A stretch of DNA of 64,000 bases, from positions 62,001-126,000 of the forward strand of contig JAFRUH010000006.1 of assembly GCA_017438975.1 (NCBI GenBank). The letters are read 5' to 3'. The notes beneath the pieces are model-generated. The model had not been told where the DNA came from. It was given only the letters and a program-made list of their open reading frames with translations, and ran no database searches. This document shows positions 40,927 to 49,359 of the stretch, piece by piece; the first letter of the stretch is position 1; every line of letters starts with the position of its first letter. A program made the position numbers and the translations under genes. This stretch comes from Bacteroidales bacterium. GTDB taxonomy: Bacteria > Bacteroidota > Bacteroidia > Bacteroidales > UBA932.

Positions 40927-43818
40927 ATGATGAAACATTTTATCGCTGCAGCAGTTACGCTATTGCTCATAGGATTTAATGCAAATGCCCAGGTCATTAT
41001 ATTGGGCGACAACATCATGACCGGAAGGCTGTCTGAAATCCATGCCACTGTCGTGGACTCACTGACGAATGAGCCTATCTCCTTCGCCTCAGCTTACGTC
41101 ATACCGGCAAAGGACACCTCCATAAGCAATTTCACCCTATCAAGCATCGAAGGAAAGGTCAAACTTGAGGAGGTCCCTTATGGCAATTATATCTTCCACA
41201 TAGAAATGCTTGGCTACAGGCCTTTCGTCAAGGAACAGTATTTCAGGGACAGGATAGTTGAGATGGGCACCATAAAGCTTGCCATTGACGAGAACTACCT
41301 GAAGGCAGCAGTTGTCACCGATGTCGGCAACCCGATCGTGGTGAAAAAAGACACGGTTGAATTCAGCGCCTCCTCGTTCCAGGTAGGCACAAATGCGATG
41401 CTCAAGGACCTTCTCAAGCGAATGCCCGGAATGGAAGTCACCGAGGACGGTAAGGTAAAGTTCAACGGTGAGGAGATCGACAAGCTTACCGTCGGGGGAC
41501 GTACCTTCTTCTTCGGAGACCAGTCCACGGCACTCAACAATCTCCCAGCCTCCATCGTAGATAAGGTCAGGGTTATCGACAGGGAGTCCGAGTCCACCAG
41601 GGCAACCGGACTGGAGGATGGCAACCGCGAAAAGGTCCTGGATGTCAGTCTCAAGAAAGAATTTGAGAAAGGCTGGTTCGGAAACGCCGGAATAAAGGGC
41701 GGTACCACTCTTGCCGGAGGCGGAGACGACCCTCTGCGCGATGACCGCGGTCTCCTCTACAGCGGCAACGTGCTTGCGTCTGCATATTCAGAAAAAGACC
41801 AGTTCACCATCATAGGAAACGGGATGAACATAAACGACTCCAACGGAGTAGTTTTCGTGGCCGTAGGTGCAGACGGTGAAAGGAACAGGATCTCTGACGT
41901 TGGGCTTTCATCAGCCGCCCAACTCGGAGTCAACGTCAACACATCCAGGATCAAGAACGTTCAGACGACAGTCGGGGCCAACTACAAGTATGGTGACACA
42001 CAGACCGGTTCGTCATCAGCCCGCACCACTTTCCAGAATGACGGCGACTTGTTCTCCACCTCAGGCAATTCCGGCCGGAACTTCTCCAACTCCCTGTCAG
42101 CAAACATGGAATTCCAGAAGGAGAGTGGCAACGTAAGATTCCACTTCAGGCCTATGTTCAGCTATTCAAAGAGAAATTCCCACAGTTTCTCATCATCGGA
42201 AACGATGAAAGAGGGTGCTTCCATCAACAATTCTGAGAGTAAAAACAGTTCATTGGACACCGGTCGTTCCTTCTTCGCCAATGGAGACCTGACGTTCAGG
42301 GACCTGGGAGGAAAGAAAAACAGGGTATTGTCTATCATTTCCTATGGTTCCCTGAATGATGAAGATGGAGAAAGCCTTGAGAACAGCTTCATGAAGATGG
42401 TCTCAGGTGAAGACAGTCGGTCCCTGAAATACCTCTCGGAGAGCAAAACCTATTCAGTCAACGGAGGAATAACATATGGTGAGCCTATCGGAGAGAAATG
42501 GACGGTCTCGACCAACACCCAGTGGTCCTACTCGAAGAATGACCGTAAACGTGATGCCTTCGATGCAGCCGGACCGAATGACTATTTTTCATCGGAATCC
42601 CACAACCGCTCCATCAGCCAAAGGTACGGAATGACAGCCCAGTACAAATTCAAGGAAAGGTCCTGGCTAACCTTCGGAGCCCGACTGAACGGGATGCTCA
42701 ATGAAACATATTCCAAGAGTTTCAACGTCTCAGACAACACCGGAGTCGGTGAATGGAACTGGTTTGTCTCCCCCGACATCAGTTTCCAGTACGCGGCTGG
42801 AATGAACCGCTTTTTCGCCTCTGCTTCCGGAAGCAGCCAGAGGCCGGGCAACGCCAGCATGACTCCAACAATGAATATCATAGACCCTGCGCGTCCGACT
42901 CTCGGCAACATCTATCTCAAGCCTTACGGCAACACCTACATGCACCTCAGCTGGAACAGCAATAACAGAGAGAAATTCTCAACCTTGATGGCCTATTTGT
43001 TCGGCAACCTCAACACCAACCCGATTTCCTACGCGCGATGGTACGACGGTGACGGAATCCTCTATTCGATCCCTGTCAACTCCAAGAAGAACTCCATGAG
43101 TCTTTCTGGAGTGATCACTTACACCACTCCTCTGGATGCCAAGAAGAAATGGTTCCTGAGTACAGATGTCGGATTAGGCTTCTCAGCTTCCACCAGCTAC
43201 CAGGCTAAGGGTAACCTTAAAGGCCTGGACAAGGACTCATTCGATTATTCCTCCTTCATGGAGTCGTTCTGGGGCGGGAAAGACGGAGATATCTTCTACA
43301 GTGGAAAGAGCGGATTTGAAGAGAGTACCACAAGGAACTATTCACCCGACTTCAGCCTGAGTCTCAAATACACTTCCGGAAGTTTCAGCGGAAGGGTCGA
43401 GTCCGACTTCTCCGGCCGTATTGCCCGCTACTCCCTCGATGACAGGGTCAACATGAACACCCTCGACTCCCGTATCGGAGCCGGAGCCAACTACAGGACA
43501 AAGCATGAGTTCGAATTTGACACCGATATAGCCTATGCCTGGTACAGAGGTTATGCAAAGGGTTACGGAGCCCCTGAATGGCAGTGGAACGGAGAGATTT
43601 CCAAGAACATCAAGGCATTCAATCTCAGCATCAAGATCAATGACATCCTCAACCAGACCCGGAACCTGACCCACACAGTCACTGCCAACTACGAGGAAGA
43701 CACCTATCGTCTGGTCATGGGACGTTATATCCTCTTCGGAGTCAAGTGGAACTTCGGCAAGATGAATGCCGCCCACAGCCAGCGCGCCCAGAGAGCAGCA
43801 TTCAACATGGTCTTCTAG
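40927..43818 (+). CDS. Outer-membrane beta-barrel protein, TonB-dependent-receptor type with carboxypeptidase-regulatory-like domain
   Basis: The start is placed at the ATGATG at 40927 (MMKHFIAAAVTLLLIG); the frame extends a little upstream only through TTG. A Sec signal ends in ANAQ. A carboxypeptidase-regulatory-like domain covers about residues 35-115 (IHATVVDSLTNEPISFASAYV, YGNYIFHIEMLGY), then a plug-like domain (DTVEFSASSFQVGTNAMLKD, LLKRMPGMEVTEDGKVKFNG) and a large barrel of the OMP_b-brl_3 type. The end is unusual: KWNFGKMNAAHSQRAQRAAFNMVF, a charged helix before the aromatic end. Arginine codon AGG is used far more than in neighbouring genes, which hints at transfer. No SusD partner is present. 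Ligand unknown. Confidence 0.85.
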   Translation: MMKHFIAAAVTLLLIGFNANAQVIILGDNIMTGRLSEIHATVVDSLTNEPISFASAYVIPAKDTSISNFTLSSIEGKVKLEEVPYGNYIFHIEMLGYRPFVKEQYFRDRIVEMGTIKLAIDENYLKAAVVTDVGNPIVVKKDTVEFSASSFQVGTNAMLKDLLKRMPGMEVTEDGKVKFNGEEIDKLTVGGRTFFFGDQSTALNNLPASIVDKVRVIDRESESTRATGLEDGNREKVLDVSLKKEFEKGWFGNAGIKGGTTLAGGGDDPLRDDRGLLYSGNVLASAYSEKDQFTIIGNGMNINDSNGVVFVAVGADGERNRISDVGLSSAAQLGVNVNTSRIKNVQTTVGANYKYGDTQTGSSSARTTFQNDGDLFSTSGNSGRNFSNSLSANMEFQKESGNVRFHFRPMFSYSKRNSHSFSSSETMKEGASINNSESKNSSLDTGRSFFANGDLTFRDLGGKKNRVLSIISYGSLNDEDGESLENSFMKMVSGEDSRSLKYLSESKTYSVNGGITYGEPIGEKWTVSTNTQWSYSKNDRKRDAFDAAGPNDYFSSESHNRSISQRYGMTAQYKFKERSWLTFGARLNGMLNETYSKSFNVSDNTGVGEWNWFVSPDISFQYAAGMNRFFASASGSSQRPGNASMTPTMNIIDPARPTLGNIYLKPYGNTYMHLSWNSNNREKFSTLMAYLFGNLNTNPISYARWYDGDGILYSIPVNSKKNSMSLSGVITYTTPLDAKKKWFLSTDVGLGFSASTSYQAKGNLKGLDKDSFDYSSFMESFWGGKDGDIFYSGKSGFEESTTRNYSPDFSLSLKYTSGSFSGRVESDFSGRIARYSLDDRVNMNTLDSRIGAGANYRTKHEFEFDTDIAYAWYRGYAKGYGAPEWQWNGEISKNIKAFNLSIKINDILNQTRNLTHTVTANYEEDTYRLVMGRYILFGVKWNFGKMNAAHSQRAQRAAFNMVF

Positions 43819-43841
43819 CCATAAATAATTGTGTTTTAACA

Positions 43842-46367
43842 CTAAGTAGTTCCGGGGAAAAGCCGGCTGACCAGCCAGCCGATCACGAAACAAGTCACAA
43901 ACCCGACGGTCGAGTACAACAGCAAGTGGACAGACTGGGCGTGCATGATGCCCAACTGGACCGCCATACCCGTCAGCAGGCCGGTAACGGCCCCGGTGGC
44001 ATTCGCCCGAGGACACAGAAACCCGAGCAGGAAAAGCCCTCCCAGGCCGCCGAGAAGGATGCCGAGAATCTTGGAAAACTCGTCCCACAAGGACTTTACG
44101 TCCCATGTCGCCATGACCAGGGCGAATCCGATCCCGACCAGACCGATCAGCAATGTCGCGACTTTCGCCGTTTTCAAGGATGCCTGACCCGGGCGGATCT
44201 TCGCATGGATGTCGGTCACATAGGCCGTCGCCGCCGAATTCATCGATGCGCTGATCGTGGACATGGCGGCTGCAAAGATACCGGCAATCACCAATCCGAG
44301 TGCGCCTGTGGGGACATGCAGGCTGACGTACCAGGGCAGAATGGCATCAGGATCATTCACGCCCAAGCTGAGTTCCGACGGATGCATCTTGAAGAAAACA
44401 TAGATTGCCGTGCCGACAAAGAAGAAGAGAAGCGTTGCGGGAATCGCAAGCAGAGCATTGGTGTACACCCCCTTGCGTGCCTGTTTCTCCGTCTTTGTCG
44501 TCAGGTAACGCTGTACGATGGTCTGGTCTGTCCCATAAGTCGTGATATTGGTGAATACGGTCGCGATCAACACGGTCCAAACGGTCGTCTGCCGAAGGTC
44601 GAAGCGCAGGGATCCCAGGGAGAATTTCCCATCGGCCGCTGCCGTAGATACCAGCGCCGGGAAAGCCCCGGGAGTTGCATGGCCGATGCTCAGGACCACG
44701 GCCAGGGCGGCCCCCAGCAAAACGACAACCTGCAAGGCATCCGTCCACGCAACGGCCTCGATACCACCCATATAGGTATAGACCAGGGCCAGGATTCCCA
44801 TCAGGGAAATGCAGGCAAAGATATTGATGCCGGTCACGACATTCAGGGCAATGGAGGGGAGCAGCAGCACCACGCTCATCCGTCCGACCTGGTATAAGAT
44901 GAAGGATGCACTGCACAGGATGCGGACAAAAGGGCTGAAACGCTGCTCCAGGTATTCATAGGCCGTCGTCACGCCCAGGCTGCGGAATTTTGGGATGAAC
45001 AGCAGCGTGATCAGGGGGACGACCAGTACGATTCCGAAGTTGAAGAGCATATAGCTCCAATCGGTCGCATAGGCCTTCGCCGGGATGGACATGAAAGTAA
45101 TGGCGGACAAGCTGGTCCCGAAAATGCTCAACCCCACGATAAACCAGGGAATCCGGCCGCCGCCCTTGAAATAGTCATCCGTGTTTTTCTGCCGCTTGGA
45201 GAAATAGACCCCCATCCAGGCAAGCAGCAGGAAATAGAAGAGAATCACACCGATATCCAGCCAGCCCAGATGCCGGACCCTGCTGTGGACAGTTCCCCGC
45301 AAGACGACAGGCGTCCGGACTCCGGGGGCGACCTCTCCGCTGCAGAGATTGAAGGAAGCACCGTTCCGCACGATGGCCGTTGTTACGGGAAGGACCTGAT
45401 CCTCAACAGGAACCGTCAGCATGGACGCCGTAACCGTATGATAGATCCGGAGCACATTGTCCGGAGTGGACGGGTCTTCGCTCCGCCCGCCGGCGAACAG
45501 GATATGATTCGTCCCGAACGGGGCTGCACTGCCCGCCATCACGGGGAAATCTCCCTTCACCGGCTTCCAGGTTCCCAGGCGCGGATTCCAGGCCCACCCG
45601 TCCCGCAAGACCTCCCACGGGCCGTTTCCCCGGAAATTCCGACCGCTGAACAGGTAGAAACAATTGTCCATGCCGTCACTTTGTACGACGCCGACCGAAA
45701 AAGCCCGGGCAGGGGCATCCGGCCAGGGCAGCGTCCGGCAGGAACGCGTTTTCAGGTCCAGGACGATGAACTTGTCCAAAGCTTCTCCGGGGAGCTCGGA
45801 AATGCCGCCGGCCAGATAAACCTGCGACCCGATCTGACCGCCCGCCATGTTCGACAGCGGGAAAGGCAATGTTCCCCATTCTTCCACGACGGGTTTCCCG
45901 CCGGCATCCAGCCGGAGCAGACGGATATCGGAGAGGCATTCGCCGGAACGGCAGCCCCCGATCAGCAGCAAACCGCCGTCATGAGGGATGGTGACCCCGT
46001 AGGCCGATTCTTTTCCGAGTGCCCCCGGCCAGCATGTCCATCCAGAATCGGAATCCTGGACATAAACGTCCGGATGCCAAACTTTCGGTCCACCTTCTGA
46101 AGGCAAGCCGGCCGGGAAATTCGCACCGCCGGCCAGGACAAGCCGGCCGTCGATCATCCCGGCATAGACTCCTGCCAGGCCAAGGTTTCCCACCGTATCC
46201 GAGGGTGACGGCGGCAGCACCGTCCGGCTCCAGAACAGGCTTTCCGTCCGGGTCAAGGTCAGTGTCCCTTCGGCTCCCGCTCCGGAAGACGAAGAGCGGG
46301 TGCAGGAAGGCAGGCACAGGAGCAGCACGCCCAGCAGAAAGGAAGTAACGTTTTTCATCTCAGGCAT
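43842..46367 (-). CDS. Fusion of cyclically permuted mutarotase (NanM-like kelch propeller) and sodium/solute symporter
   Basis: An 841-residue protein. A signal or lipobox (LLLCLPSC; start possibly the second Met at 46358) precedes a kelch beta-propeller, about residues 55-365. Its repeats include GVYAGMIDGRLVLAGGANFP, GGLLLIGGC, GSQVYLAGGISE and NHILFAGGRSE, the pattern of N-acetylneuraminate epimerases. From about residue 375 comes an SSS-family transporter with 13 or so membrane segments (GGRIPWFIVGLSIFGTSLSAITF, TDQTIVQRYLTTK, AAMSTISASMNSAATAYVTD). The periplasmic propeller would convert alpha- to beta-sialic acid or act as mutarotase just before uptake by its own permease. It is last in the sialic acid operon, its start overlapping the sialidase end by 13 bp. 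Confidence 0.9.
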   Translation of the reverse strand: MPEMKNVTSFLLGVLLLCLPSCTRSSSSGAGAEGTLTLTRTESLFWSRTVLPPSPSDTVGNLGLAGVYAGMIDGRLVLAGGANFPAGLPSEGGPKVWHPDVYVQDSDSGWTCWPGALGKESAYGVTIPHDGGLLLIGGCRSGECLSDIRLLRLDAGGKPVVEEWGTLPFPLSNMAGGQIGSQVYLAGGISELPGEALDKFIVLDLKTRSCRTLPWPDAPARAFSVGVVQSDGMDNCFYLFSGRNFRGNGPWEVLRDGWAWNPRLGTWKPVKGDFPVMAGSAAPFGTNHILFAGGRSEDPSTPDNVLRIYHTVTASMLTVPVEDQVLPVTTAIVRNGASFNLCSGEVAPGVRTPVVLRGTVHSRVRHLGWLDIGVILFYFLLLAWMGVYFSKRQKNTDDYFKGGGRIPWFIVGLSIFGTSLSAITFMSIPAKAYATDWSYMLFNFGIVLVVPLITLLFIPKFRSLGVTTAYEYLEQRFSPFVRILCSASFILYQVGRMSVVLLLPSIALNVVTGINIFACISLMGILALVYTYMGGIEAVAWTDALQVVVLLGAALAVVLSIGHATPGAFPALVSTAAADGKFSLGSLRFDLRQTTVWTVLIATVFTNITTYGTDQTIVQRYLTTKTEKQARKGVYTNALLAIPATLLFFFVGTAIYVFFKMHPSELSLGVNDPDAILPWYVSLHVPTGALGLVIAGIFAAAMSTISASMNSAATAYVTDIHAKIRPGQASLKTAKVATLLIGLVGIGFALVMATWDVKSLWDEFSKILGILLGGLGGLFLLGFLCPRANATGAVTGLLTGMAVQLGIMHAQSVHLLLYSTVGFVTCFVIGWLVSRLFPGTT

Positions 46368-47464
46368 TTATGCGGAATCCGTGCGAAATAAATCGCTTCA
46401 TAGGGGTTTTTCTCGCCACCTTCGTACAAGACGCCGACATCTCCGCCCTTCAATATAACGAGGTCGCTGTATGCGGCCGGCCCCTCCGTCAGGGTCGCAA
46501 CGCGTTTCCAGGTCTTTCCGGCATCTTTGCTCCTCCGCAGGGTCATGTTGAGACGCTTGGACACATGTTCCGGATTGGAAAAATAGAGGACCCTGGACGG
46601 CCTGCGGCGTGTGGAGCGATTAATGAGGCTGGCCTGGCAGACCGGCTCCACAAGGGATTTATCGGAATAGGCCGGCCCAAAGGAAAGGCCGCGGTCCCGA
46701 CTCAGGGCAACATGCCGGAAGAGGTCATCCGCACCCCGGTCTCTCCCCCGGTTATTGCGCATATTCAACATCAGCGCCCCGTCGGGAAGTTCCACGATGG
46801 TGCTTTCGTTTCCGACAGAGGCGACACCTCCGATCTTCCAGTTTCCTCCTCCGTCATCGGAGTAAATCACATGGGAGGCGGAAAGGCCTCCGAAATTTCC
46901 ATGGTCGCAGGCGACGACAAGGCGTCCATCACGCAGCTGCAGGGCATGGCCGGGGCCTGTGGCATACCATGTCCACTCCGGCTCTTTCGCCTGTGCGGTG
47001 ATATCCTCCGGTTCAGACCAAGTCAGTCCTTCATCGTCGGAATACAGGCAGAAGACCCGGCGGGTGTCGTGCGAGGTGCGGTCATGGATGGCCGGCTCGT
47101 GATCCCGTCCGTCATTCCAGGTCGCCAGCAGGACCACCCGGCCGGTCCGCCGGTCCACTACCGGTGCCGGATTTCCGCAAACATTCGCTCCGTCGTCCCA
47201 GATGGTGATCATCTCTCCCCAGGTCTTCCCACCATCCACTGAGCGCTTGACGACCAGGTCGATATCACCCGTATCGGATGCACTTCCATGCCGGGCTTCC
47301 GCAAATGCCAGCAGGACACCGGAACCGGTCCGGACAACGGCGGGAATGCGGTATGTATGGACACCGTTTTCTCCCCTGCGGAAGACGACTTGTCCGGAGG
47401 GGGTCCGGCCCCAGGCGCAGGAAATGGCCGCCAGGAGCAGGGCCAGCGTCAGGATCCTTCTCAT
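46355..47464 (-). CDS. Exo-alpha-sialidase, glycoside hydrolase family 33
   Basis: A 369-residue exported enzyme; the signal (LTLALLLAAISCAWG) may be a lipoprotein signal. It has the sialidase RIP motif as YRIP at 38-41, with the first catalytic arginine, and five Asp-boxes (SVDGGKTW, SDDEGLTW, SDDGGGNW, SRDRGLSF, SKDAGKTW). It also has the acid/base Asp in GSASDTGDID and the late nucleophile/arginine blocks NMRNNRGRD and PVCQASLI. It lacks the N-terminal carbohydrate-binding domain found in many gut sialidases. It releases sialic acid from mucin-type glycans. It overlaps both neighbours (4 bp with the lyase, 13 bp with the transporter). Confidence 0.94.
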   Translation of the reverse strand: MRRILTLALLLAAISCAWGRTPSGQVVFRRGENGVHTYRIPAVVRTGSGVLLAFAEARHGSASDTGDIDLVVKRSVDGGKTWGEMITIWDDGANVCGNPAPVVDRRTGRVVLLATWNDGRDHEPAIHDRTSHDTRRVFCLYSDDEGLTWSEPEDITAQAKEPEWTWYATGPGHALQLRDGRLVVACDHGNFGGLSASHVIYSDDGGGNWKIGGVASVGNESTIVELPDGALMLNMRNNRGRDRGADDLFRHVALSRDRGLSFGPAYSDKSLVEPVCQASLINRSTRRRPSRVLYFSNPEHVSKRLNMTLRRSKDAGKTWKRVATLTEGPAAYSDLVILKGGDVGVLYEGGEKNPYEAIYFARIPHKCLR

Positions 47465-48372
47465 TTGAAGCTGTTCTTATAATCTGAGAACCGTGTCCGG
47501 GTCAGGTCCAGTGAAAAGGCTTCGTAAACCTCTTCCGGCATCGTCGTCAGGGGCCGGCGGCAGGGTCCAAGGTCCAATCCGGTAGCTTTCATGAAGGCTT
47601 TCCCCGTTCCGTTCCCATATTTCCCCAACAAAGTGATGATCCGGTTCGCTTCGTACTGCAGGGCGGCGGCCCGTTTCATGTCCCCCGCCTCGAAGGCCGC
47701 CCAGATCGCGTGGTATATCGGGGCATTATACCCGTATGTGCTGCCAACGAACGCTTCCGCCCCGATTGACAGGGCTTCCAGGAGCATCTCGTCCCGACCC
47801 CACATGATATTGTACTTCCGATCCTGGAATTCCAGGCACAACTGGTAATCCATCATGTCCTCGAATGTGTATTTGATTCCGGCAAAGTTCGGAATCATCC
47901 CGTCCACGGCCTCCAGCAAGGTTATCATCGGGAACGAGACATGTGTCAGGACCGGAATATGATAATAATAGAACGGCATTTCGGGGACAGCGGCCGCGAC
48001 TTCAGCCAGCGTACAGGCCAACTCCTTGACACTCGCGGCTTTCTGATAATAGGGAGCCGTCATGGCTACGGCGTCGAGACCCAGGGCGGCGGCATACCGG
48101 GCCAGGTCGATGCAGTCGGGGATACTGGTCCCTCCTAGGAAAGCGATGACAACGAACGAGTCCCCGCGCTGAACGGACCACGCACGCAGGAGCGCTTTTT
48201 TCTCCTCCTGAGTAAGCGATGAGCCTTCGCCCGTCGTCCCGCAGGCAAACACGCCGCAGATTCCGTTATCCTTATAAAACTTCGCCTGCAAGGCTACTTT
48301 TTCCAAATCCACCGTTCCATCTGCCGCAAAAGCGGTGAACGGAGCACATACCAACCCTTTGATTCTTTTCAT
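47461..48372 (-). CDS. nanA: N-acetylneuraminate lyase
   Basis: A 303-residue class I aldolase of the DHDPS/NAL superfamily. It has the pyruvate-carboxylate-binding GTTGEG at 45-50, the proton-relay tyrosine in PFYYYHIP (around 137) and the Schiff-base Lys167 in GIKYTFED. The YYY region and the sialidase and mutarotase-transporter next door favour NAL over DHDPS. It cleaves N-acetylneuraminate to N-acetylmannosamine and pyruvate in the cytoplasm. It is the first gene of the operon. The next steps (ManNAc epimerase, kinase) are not in the window. Confidence 0.92.
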   Translation of the reverse strand: MKRIKGLVCAPFTAFAADGTVDLEKVALQAKFYKDNGICGVFACGTTGEGSSLTQEEKKALLRAWSVQRGDSFVVIAFLGGTSIPDCIDLARYAAALGLDAVAMTAPYYQKAASVKELACTLAEVAAAVPEMPFYYYHIPVLTHVSFPMITLLEAVDGMIPNFAGIKYTFEDMMDYQLCLEFQDRKYNIMWGRDEMLLEALSIGAEAFVGSTYGYNAPIYHAIWAAFEAGDMKRAAALQYEANRIITLLGKYGNGTGKAFMKATGLDLGPCRRPLTTMPEEVYEAFSLDLTRTRFSDYKNSFK

Positions 48373-48397
48373 ATGCTGCTAAACCTTTGTTTCTTTC

Positions 48398-48428
48398 CAA
48401 ATATCGTCAAATCGACGGAAAAAAACAA
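48398..48428 (-). promoter_or_regulatory. Probable promoter of the sialic acid operon
   Basis: On the minus strand, TTG (48428-48426) and GATATTTG (48405-48398) are 20 bp apart. The -7 box deviates in the first base (G for T). nanA starts 25 bp downstream. Confidence 0.6.
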
Positions 48429-48480
48429 AAACATGTTTTTTCAATGTCTCGCGTGATACACATACGCCTGAATTTCAGAA

Positions 48481-48530
48481 AATTACGAGAATCCTCCTAC
48501 CTCGATTGCCGTGGGAGGATTCTCGCAATT
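48481..48530. repeat. 17-bp inverted repeat (long hairpin) upstream of nanA
   Basis: The arms AATTACGAGAATCCTCC (48481-48497) and 48514-48530 are reverse complements except for one position, which becomes a G-U pair only if the minus strand is transcribed. The loop is 16 nt. On the minus strand the hairpin is followed by TTTTC. It could be a terminator for minus-strand transcripts entering from the right, or a remnant of a mobile element. Confidence 0.7.
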
Positions 48531-48708
48531 CGCTCTCTTTCAAAGACTTATGACTCACGCAGAATTATCAGTAGGGAATTCATTAACGAACCTTATACTG
48601 CTCTCGAATCATCACTGATCCGAGAGCAACCTTATAATGATATCTCAACGGCTTTTTCTAACTTTGTTTACTCGTATTATGATATTAATAACTGACAAAA
48701 GGAGGTCG

Positions 48709-49245
48709 ATGTCAAAGTATTTTTATGCAGTAATGCTCCTGCTTGGCATGAGCATAATGGTCTCCTGTGTGAATGAAGGAGACGTAGGTAATAATGGCAT
48801 TCTTGAAGGGAAATGGTGGATTCCTATCAAAGTAGAGGCATTATTCAATGGTTCTGTAGTAGAATCCGCTAGCGGTAGTATTGAACATTTTAATCTGAAG
48901 GCTTTCTTTGAAAATGGCTCTTGTACCCTTGTTGACCTTAAAGATAACACGCAGACGCTTACCCCTTATACGTATTCAAATGGTATACTAAACGTTGGAT
49001 TAGAGAGTCTACGGATTGTAAAACTGACGAATAAGGAGGGTATAATAGAGCAGACCGTTGCCGAGCAGTATTCTTGGGGTATCGACCTATACGACGGGGA
49101 AATAAATAATACGTTCAAAGGGGTTACTATCTTCGAGCATAATGACCGTTATTGGTATATCGATAAGAACGACAAGGCGGTAATGTGTGAGAAGATTGAT
49201 AATAAATGGTTTGATATGGTGAGGATTTACTTCAAAGCACAATAA
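48709..49245 (+). CDS. Small lipoprotein of unknown function, possibly lipocalin-like
   Basis: The start is chosen at the ATG at 48709 because GGAGG lies at 48701-48705 and the protein then begins with a lipoprotein signal (MSKYFYAVMLLLGMSIMVSC). The mature part, about 160 residues, begins NEGDVGNNGILEGKWWIP. Its GxW motif near the N-terminus and repeated short beta strands recall lipocalin-like lipoproteins of Bacteroidota. There are no catalytic motifs. The gene is clearly more AT-rich than the chromosomal average here and stands alone between two minus-strand units. A -7 box TAACTTTG lies 43 bp upstream. Function unknown. Confidence 0.75.
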   Translation: MSKYFYAVMLLLGMSIMVSCVNEGDVGNNGILEGKWWIPIKVEALFNGSVVESASGSIEHFNLKAFFENGSCTLVDLKDNTQTLTPYTYSNGILNVGLESLRIVKLTNKEGIIEQTVAEQYSWGIDLYDGEINNTFKGVTIFEHNDRYWYIDKNDKAVMCEKIDNKWFDMVRIYFKAQ

Positions 49246-49263
49246 TCTTTGTCTCATATTTTT

Positions 49264-49296
49264 AAAAGAGCATCTTGGTTTTAATCCTTGATGCTC
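49264..49296 (-). terminator. Probable terminator of the Ig-repeat lipoprotein gene
   Basis: The stem GAGCATC (49268-49274) pairs with GATGCTC (49290-49296), with additional inner GG/CC pairing, and on the minus strand is followed by TTTTAAAAA. It is about 65 bp after the stop of the minus-strand gene. There is no T-run on the plus-strand side. Confidence 0.68.
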
Positions 49297-49359
49297 CTCC
49301 AATGGAATTCCACTCTGTTAGTGGTACATATAATCTGAGAAGGACTAAGAATCCAGCAT

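Larger units (their letters stand above)
48373..48708. other. Intergenic region with two inverted repeats, no convincing gene
   Basis: This 336-bp AT-richer stretch separates the sialic acid operon from a small lipoprotein gene. It contains the likely nan promoter, a long hairpin (48481-48530) and an 8-bp inverted repeat TGCTCTCG (48599-48606) / CGAGAGCA (48621-48628). The latter is bounded by direct repeats CCTTATA (48591-48597 and 48630-48636). The lipoprotein -7 box TAACTTTG lies at 48659-48666. The only open frame, near 48387-48695, has no signal, domain or plausible translation start. Confidence 0.6.

Noticed and set aside
48387..48695. A 102-codon open frame upstream of the small lipoprotein
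   Set aside because: No ribosome-binding site, signal or family, and it covers the nan promoter and both inverted repeats.
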